A stretch of DNA of 7,298 nt from JAWXTP01 sp044433415 (lineage in GTDB: Bacteria > Bacteroidota > Bacteroidia > Bacteroidales > Rikenellaceae). A program made the translations under genes and the position numbers. How positions within the stretch are numbered: the first letter of the stretch is position 1; each line of letters opens with the position of its first letter. The notes beneath the pieces are model-generated. The model searched no databases. It was not told the DNA's origin and saw nothing but the letters and a program-made list of their open reading frames with translations. Positions 1 through 5,680 of this stretch are shown in pieces. The stretch is from contig JAWXTP010000140.1 of NCBI GenBank assembly GCA_044433415.1, positions 1 to 7,298 of the forward strand, written 5' to 3'.

Positions 1-126
1 AATGAACAAATAGGGCGAGGTTCGTCCGAATTTACGCCTGTGGACTTGACGGCTCTGTTATCTTCTTTTGCAAAAAATGGGATAGCAACTAGCAAGGTAG
101 AAACAGGAATGCAACATAAACCTTAA
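1..126 (+). CDS. C-terminal end of an unidentified protein (partial)
   Basis: Frame 1 of the plus strand is open from the first base to a TAA at 124-126 and gives 41 residues ending in KVETGMQHKP; the other two plus frames stop within the first dozen bases. The stretch is visibly richer in G+C than the intergenic DNA of the window and has ordinary mixed codons, which fits a real gene whose start lies left of the window. The tail (for example SSEFTPVDLTALLSSF) has no membrane segment and no motif I can assign, so the product stays unnamed. The gene converges on the LytTR regulator gene, and the two stop codons share the sequence TTAA at 123-126. Moderate confidence that it is coding, none about function. 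Confidence 0.6.
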   Translation, partial: NEQIGRGSSEFTPVDLTALLSSFAKNGIATSKVETGMQHKP

Positions 127-884
127 ACATATAAATATTTATATGTATTTATAAGATTTTGTAAGTTTGTAGAACCGGTTTCCACTGTTAAGTTAACCAC
201 CAATCGACAATTAAACCACATTGTTAAATCTTTTACCGCCTTTCGTGCTATTATAAACTGCCTATTAGCTCTATAAAATTCGCTAGGGTCTAATTGTTGC
301 ATGAAATAATCTAAAGTATTGTTTATTATACTTTTACTGCCGTCCAACATAACTACACTAACTGATTTGTCTAAAAAATACAGAAAGGCTATCTCACTTG
401 TTCTCATAGGTATTAACTTATCCTTATTTTCAACAAGTATTAACTGAGAATACTGTTTCTTCATATTAAGATTATAGGCTTCTATAAATGTGTTTAGTGC
501 ATCATAATCGTACTTTGTAGCATTACTAGAAACCAATAAATTATACTTATCCATAGCTCTCCTTAGTGCAGTTTCATCAATTGGCTTTAACAGGTAATCT
601 ATACTAGTAACCTCGAATGCTTTTAACGCAAATTCATCATAAGCTGTAGTAAATATAATAGGACAGGTTATATCTACAGAGTCAAAAATCAGGAACACAA
701 TATCATCTGACAAGCGAATATCCATAAAAACCAAATCTGGCATAGCATTACCTCTAAACCATTCTATACTCTCACTTACCGAAGTAAGATTACACACGAT
801 TTCTACATTAGGATATAACCTGCACAAAAGCTCAGCTAATTTATTTGCTGTTCGCTTTTCATCTTCTATAATTACAACTTTCAT
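123..884 (-). CDS. LytTR-family response regulator
   Basis: A 253-residue two-component response regulator, expected to be cytoplasmic, phosphorylated by the kinase encoded just upstream and then binding promoter DNA. Residues 1-115 are a receiver domain: acidic pair E7/D8 (IIEDE), phospho-acceptor D55 (LVFMD), switch Thr in IIFTTAYDEFA (about T79/T80) and conserved K100-P101 (YLLKP). Residues about 145-250 are a LytTR DNA-binding domain with the typical FYRANRQFII core at 203-212. The length is normal for the family (about 230-260). The ATG lies 7 bp after the kinase stop, so the two are almost certainly co-transcribed. One oddity: the last ~20 residues (after NLTVETG) lack the usual [VI]SR/SK...FK.WL ending, and part of the 3' end is a 20-bp AT palindrome. 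The regulated target is unknown. Confidence 0.95.
   Translation of the reverse strand: MKVVIIEDEKRTANKLAELLCRLYPNVEIVCNLTSVSESIEWFRGNAMPDLVFMDIRLSDDIVFLIFDSVDITCPIIFTTAYDEFALKAFEVTSIDYLLKPIDETALRRAMDKYNLLVSSNATKYDYDALNTFIEAYNLNMKKQYSQLILVENKDKLIPMRTSEIAFLYFLDKSVSVVMLDGSKSIINNTLDYFMQQLDPSEFYRANRQFIIARKAVKDLTMWFNCRLVVNLTVETGSTNLQNLINTYKYLYV
127..146. repeat. Perfect 20-bp AT-rich palindrome at a convergent gene end
   Basis: ACATATAAAT at 127-136 is followed directly by its exact reverse complement at 137-146. It sits inside the last codons of the regulator gene, immediately beyond the stop of the convergent plus-strand gene. As RNA it would be a weak hairpin, with only two G-C pairs and no loop spacing. 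It could act as a poor bidirectional terminator or may be a chance A/T palindrome. Nothing else in the few bases between the genes looks like a terminator. Confidence 0.5.
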
Positions 885-891
885 AATTCAT

Positions 892-1956
892 TTAATTAAT
901 AGTACGTGATATAAGAGGTATAATAACGCTAAACGCACCTTTATTTTTCGATATTACAATCTCCTTTTGCCACTTACTCATATATAGTTCACATAAGCTA
1001 GACAGACCTATTCCGTTTCCAGAAGTAGGAGTTTGAGGCAACTGTAAATTATTGATAATAATCAAATTAGCATCCTCACTTGTCTCTATCCTTATCGTTA
1101 ATGGAGAATCCTTGGTATGAGTATTATGCTTAACAGCATTCTCTACTATTGTATGTAAAGCCATAGCAATAACCTTATAATCTAAATATTTTTCATCTAT
1201 ATTCTGAATAAAGACCACACCGTCACCATGCCTAAATTCTAAAATTGAGATATAGTTTTTTATCTCTAATAGAGCTTCACGCAAGGCTACATCTTCTCGT
1301 TCTTGAAGTATATACCTATATATGGAAGATAAATCTTTAAGATACTTATGTGCAGTGTCCTTATCTTCATCGATAAGTGCATCTAATACACTAAAGGAGT
1401 TGAATAAAAAATGAGGTTCTAGTTTGTTTTTTAATGCCATATACCTAGACACTATATTTTCTCGCTGTAGTTTATCCTGCTCTTGTTCTATATTAATGAT
1501 TTTATAATCATTCTTAAACGCAAGAGGTATAAGCAATAAAAGTAAGGCTATCAAAAAGTAGAACAATAAAAAATGATGATTCCCTAAGTGCTCATACACT
1601 CTTACATCTGTCTTGCTAAGCGCCGTTAGGTTAAGGCTATTTACATAAAGAAGCACTATTGATATGATACCTACAAATGAGAATACCAGGTACTTTAATA
1701 GAGAATTATTATCCCTAATTATTTTAAAACCTAATAACAAAACGCCCAGATAGAATAAAAAATCTATAAGAATATTTACTCCAATAATAAACTCTTTTGA
1801 TAGGTGTTTTACACTGTCAAAATAATGGTAAACAACACTTATAAAGCTATAATCACTATTAATTGAAATTAAAACAAATTGACTAGCATAAGTCAATGTA
1901 GTAATAAAAAATGCTATTACTAAAGATATATTTATCTCTCTTTTTGTTATGTCCAT
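892..1956 (-). CDS. LytS/YehU-type sensor histidine kinase
   Basis: A 354-residue membrane sensor kinase of the His_kinase/PF06580 type that pairs with LytTR regulators. The N-terminal half has four hydrophobic segments, about residues 12-31, 57-80, 86-105 and 129-147, with short loops between them and no recognisable periplasmic sensor domain, so sensing is probably within or near the membrane. A short linker (EQEQDKLQRENI, coiled-coil-like) leads to the phospho-acceptor box LKNKLEPHFLFNSF with H182. The ATPase part shows an N-box, VENAVKHN at 271-278, and a G-box, GNGIGLSS at 313-320, and ends in the usual VIIPL strand. All hallmark residues are present and the length is normal for the Bacteroidota group. 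It follows the membrane-protein gene by 6 bp and precedes its regulator by 7 bp, so it sits in one transcript with both. The signal is unknown. Confidence 0.95.
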   Translation of the reverse strand: MDITKREINISLVIAFFITTLTYASQFVLISINSDYSFISVVYHYFDSVKHLSKEFIIGVNILIDFLFYLGVLLLGFKIIRDNNSLLKYLVFSFVGIISIVLLYVNSLNLTALSKTDVRVYEHLGNHHFLLFYFLIALLLLLIPLAFKNDYKIINIEQEQDKLQRENIVSRYMALKNKLEPHFLFNSFSVLDALIDEDKDTAHKYLKDLSSIYRYILQEREDVALREALLEIKNYISILEFRHGDGVVFIQNIDEKYLDYKVIAMALHTIVENAVKHNTHTKDSPLTIRIETSEDANLIIINNLQLPQTPTSGNGIGLSSLCELYMSKWQKEIVISKNKGAFSVIIPLISRTIN

Positions 1957-1962
1957 GGCGTT

Positions 1963-2484
1963 TTAGCTAATGATTTCAAGTACGAAAGATTTCCATAAAC
2001 CTGATACCCATGTAGACATTATTATGGCAAATATAACGGAAATTATAATGTAAATACATTTATTTTTGGCTGTTGTTAGTTTTGTATATCCATAAGCTCC
2101 AAATATAGCAATTATATTTACTAGATAACCTAATAGAGAACCTAGGGTGGCTTTAAAATGTAAAATATGAAAAGGTAAACTCATCACTGACACACCAATG
2201 ATTGCTAGAAGTAATATTCTTGTTGCCTTTACCCTGTCTTTTAATTTATTAACAAACAGTAATATAAGAGAAAAATTCAGGATAAACCCTAACAAAATCG
2301 ACAGGTTTACATCTAAATTGTGAATAGACTTCAAAGGCGAAATGGCTATATTCGCACATAGAAAAGTTAATAATACTAATAATTGTCTCATAAGATAAAT
2401 AAAATTAATGATTAACGTTGACGACTGTAAAATAAAAAACATACATAACTCTTTTATCTTCAATATTAAAAACAAAACTATCAT
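1963..2484 (-). CDS. Small multi-pass membrane protein upstream of the kinase
   Basis: I do not recognise a family. The frame encodes up to 173 residues that are almost all membrane segments, about 34-49, 62-78, 89-107, 114-133 and 143-163, joined by short polar loops (NKLKDRVKATR; TKLTTAKNK), with no catalytic motif. The start is uncertain. The first ATG (2484) gives an irregular hydrophobic lead. M32 (ATG at 2389-2391, product of 142 residues beginning MRQLLVLLTF) looks more natural, and a -7-like box at 2473-2480 would start transcription downstream of the first ATG. The stop lies 6 bp before the kinase ATG, so co-transcription is very likely. A role as membrane partner or sensor component of the kinase is inference from synteny only. 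Confidence 0.7.
   Translation of the reverse strand: MIVLFLILKIKELCMFFILQSSTLIINFIYLMRQLLVLLTFLCANIAISPLKSIHNLDVNLSILLGFILNFSLILLFVNKLKDRVKATRILLLAIIGVSVMSLPFHILHFKATLGSLLGYLVNIIAIFGAYGYTKLTTAKNKCIYIIISVIFAIIMSTWVSGLWKSFVLEIIS
2473..2480 (-). promoter_or_regulatory. Candidate Bacteroidales -7 box (TAGTTTTG)
   Basis: On the minus strand this reads TAGTTTTG, an exact fit to the Bacteroidales sigma-ABfr -7 consensus TAnnTTTG. The -33 side is weak: only TTTA lies about 22 bp upstream, instead of TTTG at 19-21. If real, it would start a transcript near 2466 for the membrane protein, kinase and regulator, independent of the propeller gene, and would make the internal ATG at 2391 the start of the membrane protein. 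In DNA this A/T-rich a chance match is quite possible. Confidence 0.25.
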
Positions 2485-2539
2485 GATGTTTTATTACTTT
2501 TTTAAATAATTTTTTTTGCGTAAAATATTGTATCAATTC

Positions 2540-3694
2540 TTATTTTGTTTCTGTACATATTACAATAACTGGATTTGATTCAAAATCAACATTATACAAC
2601 GAGCTAGAGTTCAGTTTATTTAACTTTACTAATTCTTTTTCAGAAAGATGTATCGGATGCAATAATCCATATGATTTTTTATCATTAATATAAGAAGGAT
2701 AAAAATTTCCTATATCATTTATATCATTTTTGATTCCTCCACCATTATTAGGATGATCTAAATCGCTATATAATATCGACTTGAGTGCTACTTTGTCATA
2801 TACTAATGTTGAAAGTGTTTTGTTAAAGTAAATTATAAAAAACATATACTTATCAGATTCTAATATATCTAATACTTGAATATAATCTGACAATAATTTT
2901 GATTTTAAGCTTATGTCCTCTGTCAAGTTCCTAGTTGGTTGATGGTTATTTAGATTTAGGTTTTTGTATTCTTCCACACGATTTAACATTAGACTTTGTA
3001 TGTAGCTATTAAAAGTATTAGCATATCTAATAGTATCATTAAAAGTATAAAACAAAGACGGACTCTCAAACGTGACGGCAACCTTTTCTTTATCCGAGTA
3101 AACCAAATACTCTGATAATTTTTCTCCTTTTCTATTAAAAATTACCATTTCAATATCAACACCACCACTATCATGATATCTTCTGCCTTGACAATACAAA
3201 AGTTCATTATGGTAACCAAATGATTTGAAATTTAAATCGCTATTTAAATTTATCTCTTGACAAAAAGTTCCATTATAGTCCCAAAATTGAATAGAGTTAT
3301 TTTCAACTAATACAATAACCTGATTGTTTTTATTGTCGAATTGAAATTTATAAGGTATTATATATTCATTCGATCCTTGACCAACAGCACCAATTTTATT
3401 ACCAAAACTACCATCTTTATTAAACCTATACATAAGCTTATTGCTCTTAATAAAAATATCTTCATCATCTATATAAGCTAAAGAAATCATACCTGATAAA
3501 ATAGAAGACTCTGATGTTTCTAGTGCAATATATTGTACAGAATCGTACATTAAACTGAGCTTAGACTCACTTTTTTCTTGTAGTATTAACTCCTCAAGAG
3601 CAATATTGTTGTCTATATGTTTCTGATTTTGCCTAGAACAACTAGAAACAATTAGTGGTAAAATAATTAGTATATATTTTAATTTATTTTTCAT
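2540..3694 (-). CDS. 6-bladed beta-propeller lipoprotein
   Basis: A 384-residue lipoprotein of the Bacteroidota '6-bladed beta-propeller' family (PF17170-like), probably anchored to a membrane through a lipidated cysteine. From the chosen ATG at 3694 the protein opens with MKNK, a hydrophobic run and the lipobox IVSSC with Cys19. An in-frame ATG at 3712 adds only six residues (MLRIIN) before the typical Lys-rich signal, so I prefer the inner start. Family hallmarks follow: DSVQYIALET at about 52-61, FNKDGSFGNKIGAVGQGSNEY at about 91-111 (the family's 'Fd..G.f..kIG..GqGp.EY' blade signature), then a further blade IQFWDYNGTF at about 135-144. Length is normal for the family. These proteins usually lie near sensors or polysaccharide genes, and their ligand is generally unknown. 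It lies 55 bp upstream of the membrane protein frame on the same strand and may head the two-component operon. Confidence 0.9.
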   Translation of the reverse strand: MKNKLKYILIILPLIVSSCSRQNQKHIDNNIALEELILQEKSESKLSLMYDSVQYIALETSESSILSGMISLAYIDDEDIFIKSNKLMYRFNKDGSFGNKIGAVGQGSNEYIIPYKFQFDNKNNQVIVLVENNSIQFWDYNGTFCQEINLNSDLNFKSFGYHNELLYCQGRRYHDSGGVDIEMVIFNRKGEKLSEYLVYSDKEKVAVTFESPSLFYTFNDTIRYANTFNSYIQSLMLNRVEEYKNLNLNNHQPTRNLTEDISLKSKLLSDYIQVLDILESDKYMFFIIYFNKTLSTLVYDKVALKSILYSDLDHPNNGGGIKNDINDIGNFYPSYINDKKSYGLLHPIHLSEKELVKLNKLNSSSLYNVDFESNPVIVICTETK

Positions 3695-3790
3695 ATTTAT
3701 TATTCTTAACATTTGTAAAATTTAACTTTATTTGTTTCTATAGTGATAAACCACAGAAACCAATTTATCATCATTTAAAAATCTAAAATC

Positions 3791-3841
3791 AAACCCCAGT
3801 TTTTAGAGGTTGCTCAAATAAAACCAGTTGTAAAATTCCCC
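3791..3841 (-). repeat. Tandem pair of diverged repeat arms
   Basis: Read on the minus strand, two arms of the window's repeat family follow each other in the same direction. The outer one, 3816-3841, begins GGGGAATTTTACAACTGG. The inner one, 3791-3815, carries CTCTAAAAACTGGGGTTT. Both fit the loose consensus GGRRANTTCTARAAACTGG followed by TTTTA. Unlike the element at 3881-3969, they are head-to-tail and would not fold on themselves. They look like remnants or fused copies. Confidence 0.55.
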
Positions 3842-3880
3842 ATAAATCTTTTTTTTAAGTTATCTATTCATGTAATTTTA

Positions 3881-3969
3881 AGGGGATTTCTAGAAACTAG
3901 TTTTATTCGATTTCAAATTTTAAAGTTTTAGATTAGGAAGCGTTAAAACCCAGTTTCTAGAAGTTCCCT
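3881..3969. repeat. Interspersed inverted-repeat element (MITE/REP-like), long copy
   Basis: A left arm at 3880-3909 and a right arm at 3941-3970 are reverse complements at 23 of 30 positions, including an uninterrupted TTCTAGAAACT core, and enclose a 31-bp centre. The element reappears at 6934-7007. Over the 74 shared positions the copies differ at about 7, and this copy carries 15 extra bases (3926-3940) just before the right arm. Ends of the type AAGGG...CCCTT resemble short terminal inverted repeats. I see no clear target-site duplication and no transposase. It lies upstream of the propeller gene and could fold into a long hairpin in any transcript that crosses it. Confidence 0.7.
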
Positions 3970-4019
3970 TGAGTAAATATATAGCTTAAATTTTACACAA
4001 ATATCACTTCGGGAATAAA

Positions 4020-4175
4020 ATGATGTTTTTATTAACTGAACTAACAATTTTTAAAGTTAAAATTATTAGTAATAGTCAAATATACATAAATGTACAAAAA
4101 ATAAAATCAAGAAAAGAATCCCAACTTGTTGCTTGGGAGAAACTAACTAAAGCTCTAAAGAGAGCTATCGCCTAG
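4020..4175 (+). CDS. Possible small basic protein (51 aa)
   Basis: An ATG at 4020 (or a second at 4023) opens a 51-codon frame ending in TAG at 4173-4175. The first half is hydrophobic-mixed (MMFLLTELTIFKVKIIS). The second half is strongly basic and helical-looking, containing QKIKSRKESQLVAWEKLTKA and ending LKRAIA. The 3' half has a more coding-like composition than the flanking DNA. A hairpin with a five-T run (4240-4261) lies 65 bp downstream in the matching direction. Against it: the length is marginal, there is no clear promoter, and I know no family for it. It could also be a relic of the C-terminus of a larger lost gene. Low confidence. Confidence 0.3.
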   Translation: MMFLLTELTIFKVKIISNSQIYINVQKIKSRKESQLVAWEKLTKALKRAIA

Positions 4176-4239
4176 ATATATAATAACGAAAGTTTTATAA
4201 CAGATAAAAAAACTATAAAAATATCATAATGTTTTTACC

Positions 4240-4261
4240 CACAATGAATTATTGTGTTTTT
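4240..4261 (+). terminator. Small hairpin with T-run, plus direction
   Basis: CACAAT at 4240-4245 pairs with ATTGTG at 4251-4256 around a GAATT loop, and TTTTT follows at 4257-4261. The T-run is on the plus strand, so it fits the candidate small ORF at 4020-4175 rather than the minus-strand PHP gene, for which only A-rich sequence follows the stem. The six-bp stem is weak. Confidence 0.35.
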
Positions 4262-4319
4262 CATGGCGTTTACATAATACCTTGGAAAAAAATGAAAAAA
4301 ATGAAATGACAGAAAATAC

Positions 4320-5060
4320 TTACCCCAATACATCTATTGCTTTAATACCAATAGATTCAAGGCTTTGCTGAGCGTTAAAATGCTTCTCGGGGTATTGAAG
4401 TGCTTTAGGAGTGTGTGCATCTATTCCGACAATAACCTTTGGTTGCTCCTCAGCCACTATCTGCCAAAGTTTATGCTTATAGGGCATTTGTACATTAAAC
4501 TCTACAACTACTCCTAACTCTCTTGCTGCAACCATCATCTCACGAAATACCGCAGTACAGTAATCATCTATCTTTGAATAGGAACGTATACATAATTCAG
4601 GGTGAGCAAAACACTCATAAAGTCCTGTTTGCATGGCTTCTATGGCACATTCAGAGTACAGCTTTAGACCTTTGTGGTCATAAATCTCCCCAGAATACAA
4701 AGAGTGTCTTTCGTTATAGGGAAAATGGTTTCCTAAGATTAAATAATCTAGTTGTAGCCTTTCTTTCTGCTCTTTTAACCAATCTATATGGTCAATATAG
4801 TATTCACATTCCAAGCCTACTTTAATATCTATATCTTCTTTATATGTATCTTTTAAATATCGAATGGATGTTACATATTCATCCAGTCCCATAACATCCA
4901 TACGGATATTAGAGACGTAACCATTTGCAAATGGCCAAGGGGTATGGTCTGAAAAACCTAGTATTTTATAACCGCCTTTTATAGCTGCTTCAACATAGGC
5001 TCTATCTGAACCTTTCGCGTGGTTACATCGCAATGTATGTGTATGATAGTTTGTTCTCAT
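4320..5060 (-). CDS. PHP-family phosphatase, histidinol-phosphatase type
   Basis: A 246-residue soluble metal-dependent phosphoesterase of the PHP superfamily. The closest type is the HisJ/HisK histidinol-phosphatase group (histidinol phosphate to histidinol and phosphate, penultimate part of histidine synthesis). All expected metal ligands are visible: H6 and H8 in YHTHT, H14 in RCNHA, D38-H39 in GFSDHTP, E84 in VGLECEYY, H112 in GNHF, H153 in FAHPEL, and D214/H216 in GIDAHTP. The length matches the family (about 240-270), and the ATG directly precedes the conserved first strand (MRTNYHTHT). No other histidine-biosynthesis gene is in the window, so the exact phosphorylated substrate is inferred from the family and could be different. 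It lies 28 bp downstream of an acyltransferase remnant on the same strand and shows no decay of its own. Confidence 0.9.
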   Translation of the reverse strand: MRTNYHTHTLRCNHAKGSDRAYVEAAIKGGYKILGFSDHTPWPFANGYVSNIRMDVMGLDEYVTSIRYLKDTYKEDIDIKVGLECEYYIDHIDWLKEQKERLQLDYLILGNHFPYNERHSLYSGEIYDHKGLKLYSECAIEAMQTGLYECFAHPELCIRSYSKIDDYCTAVFREMMVAARELGVVVEFNVQMPYKHKLWQIVAEEQPKVIVGIDAHTPKALQYPEKHFNAQQSLESIGIKAIDVLG

Positions 5061-5088
5061 AGTATTTTTTATGTTAGTAGTAAAGGTC

Positions 5089-5524
5089 TTATTTACGTGT
5101 AATACGGTGACCTAGGGATATACAAGGTGTTTCAATATATAGGAACGATAAACGTGCCACAACAAGCGTTACAGTCACAGAAATAGCTATTATCACCCAC
5201 GTATTTATGCAATCCTTAAGCAACATATAGTTTAAGATAATAATTGGAGTATGCCACATATAGATGCTAAAAGAACTACGACCAAGTGCGACTAATACTT
5301 TATTAGTAAATAAGTTAGAAATGGTTTTGTTATTAATTAATATGACAATCCACATCGCAACACCTACCATAATAATCAAGTTGTTTGCAAAGTTCCTTAA
5401 CTCAGCAGGCACAATAAATGGAGTCCATTTAGGAGTTCCCTATAAGTCCCAATATCACGATTGCTACAAATTTAGGAAAAATATTTAATATAAAATGATA
5501 TTTGTAATTATATTTCTTATTTCC
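5089..5524 (-). pseudogene. Decayed acyltransferase-3 (OafA/YrhL-like) C-terminal remnant
   Basis: The 3' piece (stop at 5089, in frame up to a TAG at 5440-5442; a GTG at 5412 would give 107 residues) carries the acyltransferase-3 C-terminal signature VALGRSSFSIYMWHTPIII, a further membrane segment and a final FLYIETP. Intact members of this membrane O-acyltransferase family have about 330-400 residues and ten or so helices, with the catalytic His near the N-terminus, which is missing here. A second piece in another frame, 5524 down to 5429, reads NIFPKFVAIVILGLIGNS and then stops. Joined to the 3' piece (PKWTPFIVPAELRNF) it makes a continuous helix-plus-loop of the expected kind, so I infer a frameshift near 5435 as well as 5' truncation. 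It is non-functional as an enzyme unless the short GTG product has some other role. Confidence 0.75.
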
Positions 5525-5542
5525 CTATATTAACGAAACATA

Positions 5543-5583
5543 ATAGGGGCATTCGTAAAACCATATTTTACGAATGCCCCTAT
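5543..5583. terminator. Strong 18-bp hairpin, probable terminator of the vWA lipoprotein gene
   Basis: 5543-5560 and 5566-5583 are perfect 18-base complements with a CCATA loop, the stem containing GGGGCATTCG. T-rich sequence follows on both strands (ATTTTATTTTAT on plus; TTATGTTTCGTT on minus), so it could work in either direction. The only intact gene transcribed into it is the vWA lipoprotein gene, whose stop is about 100 bp upstream. An outer inverted repeat (TTCCCTATAT at 5521-5530 against ATATAAGGGAA at 5597-5607) nests the hairpin. Confidence 0.75.
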
Positions 5584-5602
5584 AGGATTTTATTTTATAT
5601 AA

Positions 5603-5638
5603 GGGAATTTTTAATAAAACCAATTATTAGAACTCCCC
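5603..5638. repeat. Repeat arm with its own hairpin; left member of the 24-bp inverted pair
   Basis: Bases 5615-5638 are the exact reverse complement of 6840-6863 across the vWA gene. In addition the unit folds on itself: GGGAATTTTTAATAA at 5603-5617 pairs with TTATTAGAACTCCC at 5624-5637 with one bulge and few mismatches, leaving a short AACCAA loop. The motif belongs to the same loose family as the elements at 3881-3969 and 6934-7007. It lies between the vWA stop and the 5543-5583 hairpin. Confidence 0.65.
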
Positions 5639-5680
5639 ATAAATAATAAAGGAAAGTCCCTACAAAAAATAAATCCCTTA

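Larger units (their letters stand above)
3695..4319. other. Long intergenic region rich in palindromic repeats
   Basis: This gap of about 625 bp between the PHP gene and the propeller lipoprotein gene has no minus-strand gene. From left to right it holds a tandem pair of repeat arms (3791-3841), a complete inverted-repeat element (3881-3969), a possible 51-codon plus-strand ORF (4020-4175) and a small hairpin with a T-run (4240-4261). A minus-strand TATATTTG at 4077-4084 matches the Bacteroidales -7 consensus. Its only -33 candidate is a TTG 23 bp upstream, so it is a weak promoter for the propeller gene; if used, it would leave the repeats in a leader of about 375 nt. Confidence 0.6.

Noticed and set aside
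4119..4166. Riboswitch or structured RNA made of two small hairpins (TCCCAA/TTGGGA and AGCTCT/AGAGCT)
   Set aside because: Both stems are only six bp, lie within the candidate 51-codon ORF, and match no riboswitch class that I know.
4523..4825. 100-codon plus-strand open frame inside the PHP gene
   Set aside because: It lies wholly antisense to a gene with a full set of PHP metal ligands, and its product shows no motif or domain.
5264..5488. 74-codon plus-strand open frame
   Set aside because: It is antisense to the acyltransferase remnant, whose family signature is on the minus strand; the plus-strand product looks like mirrored hydrophobic sequence.
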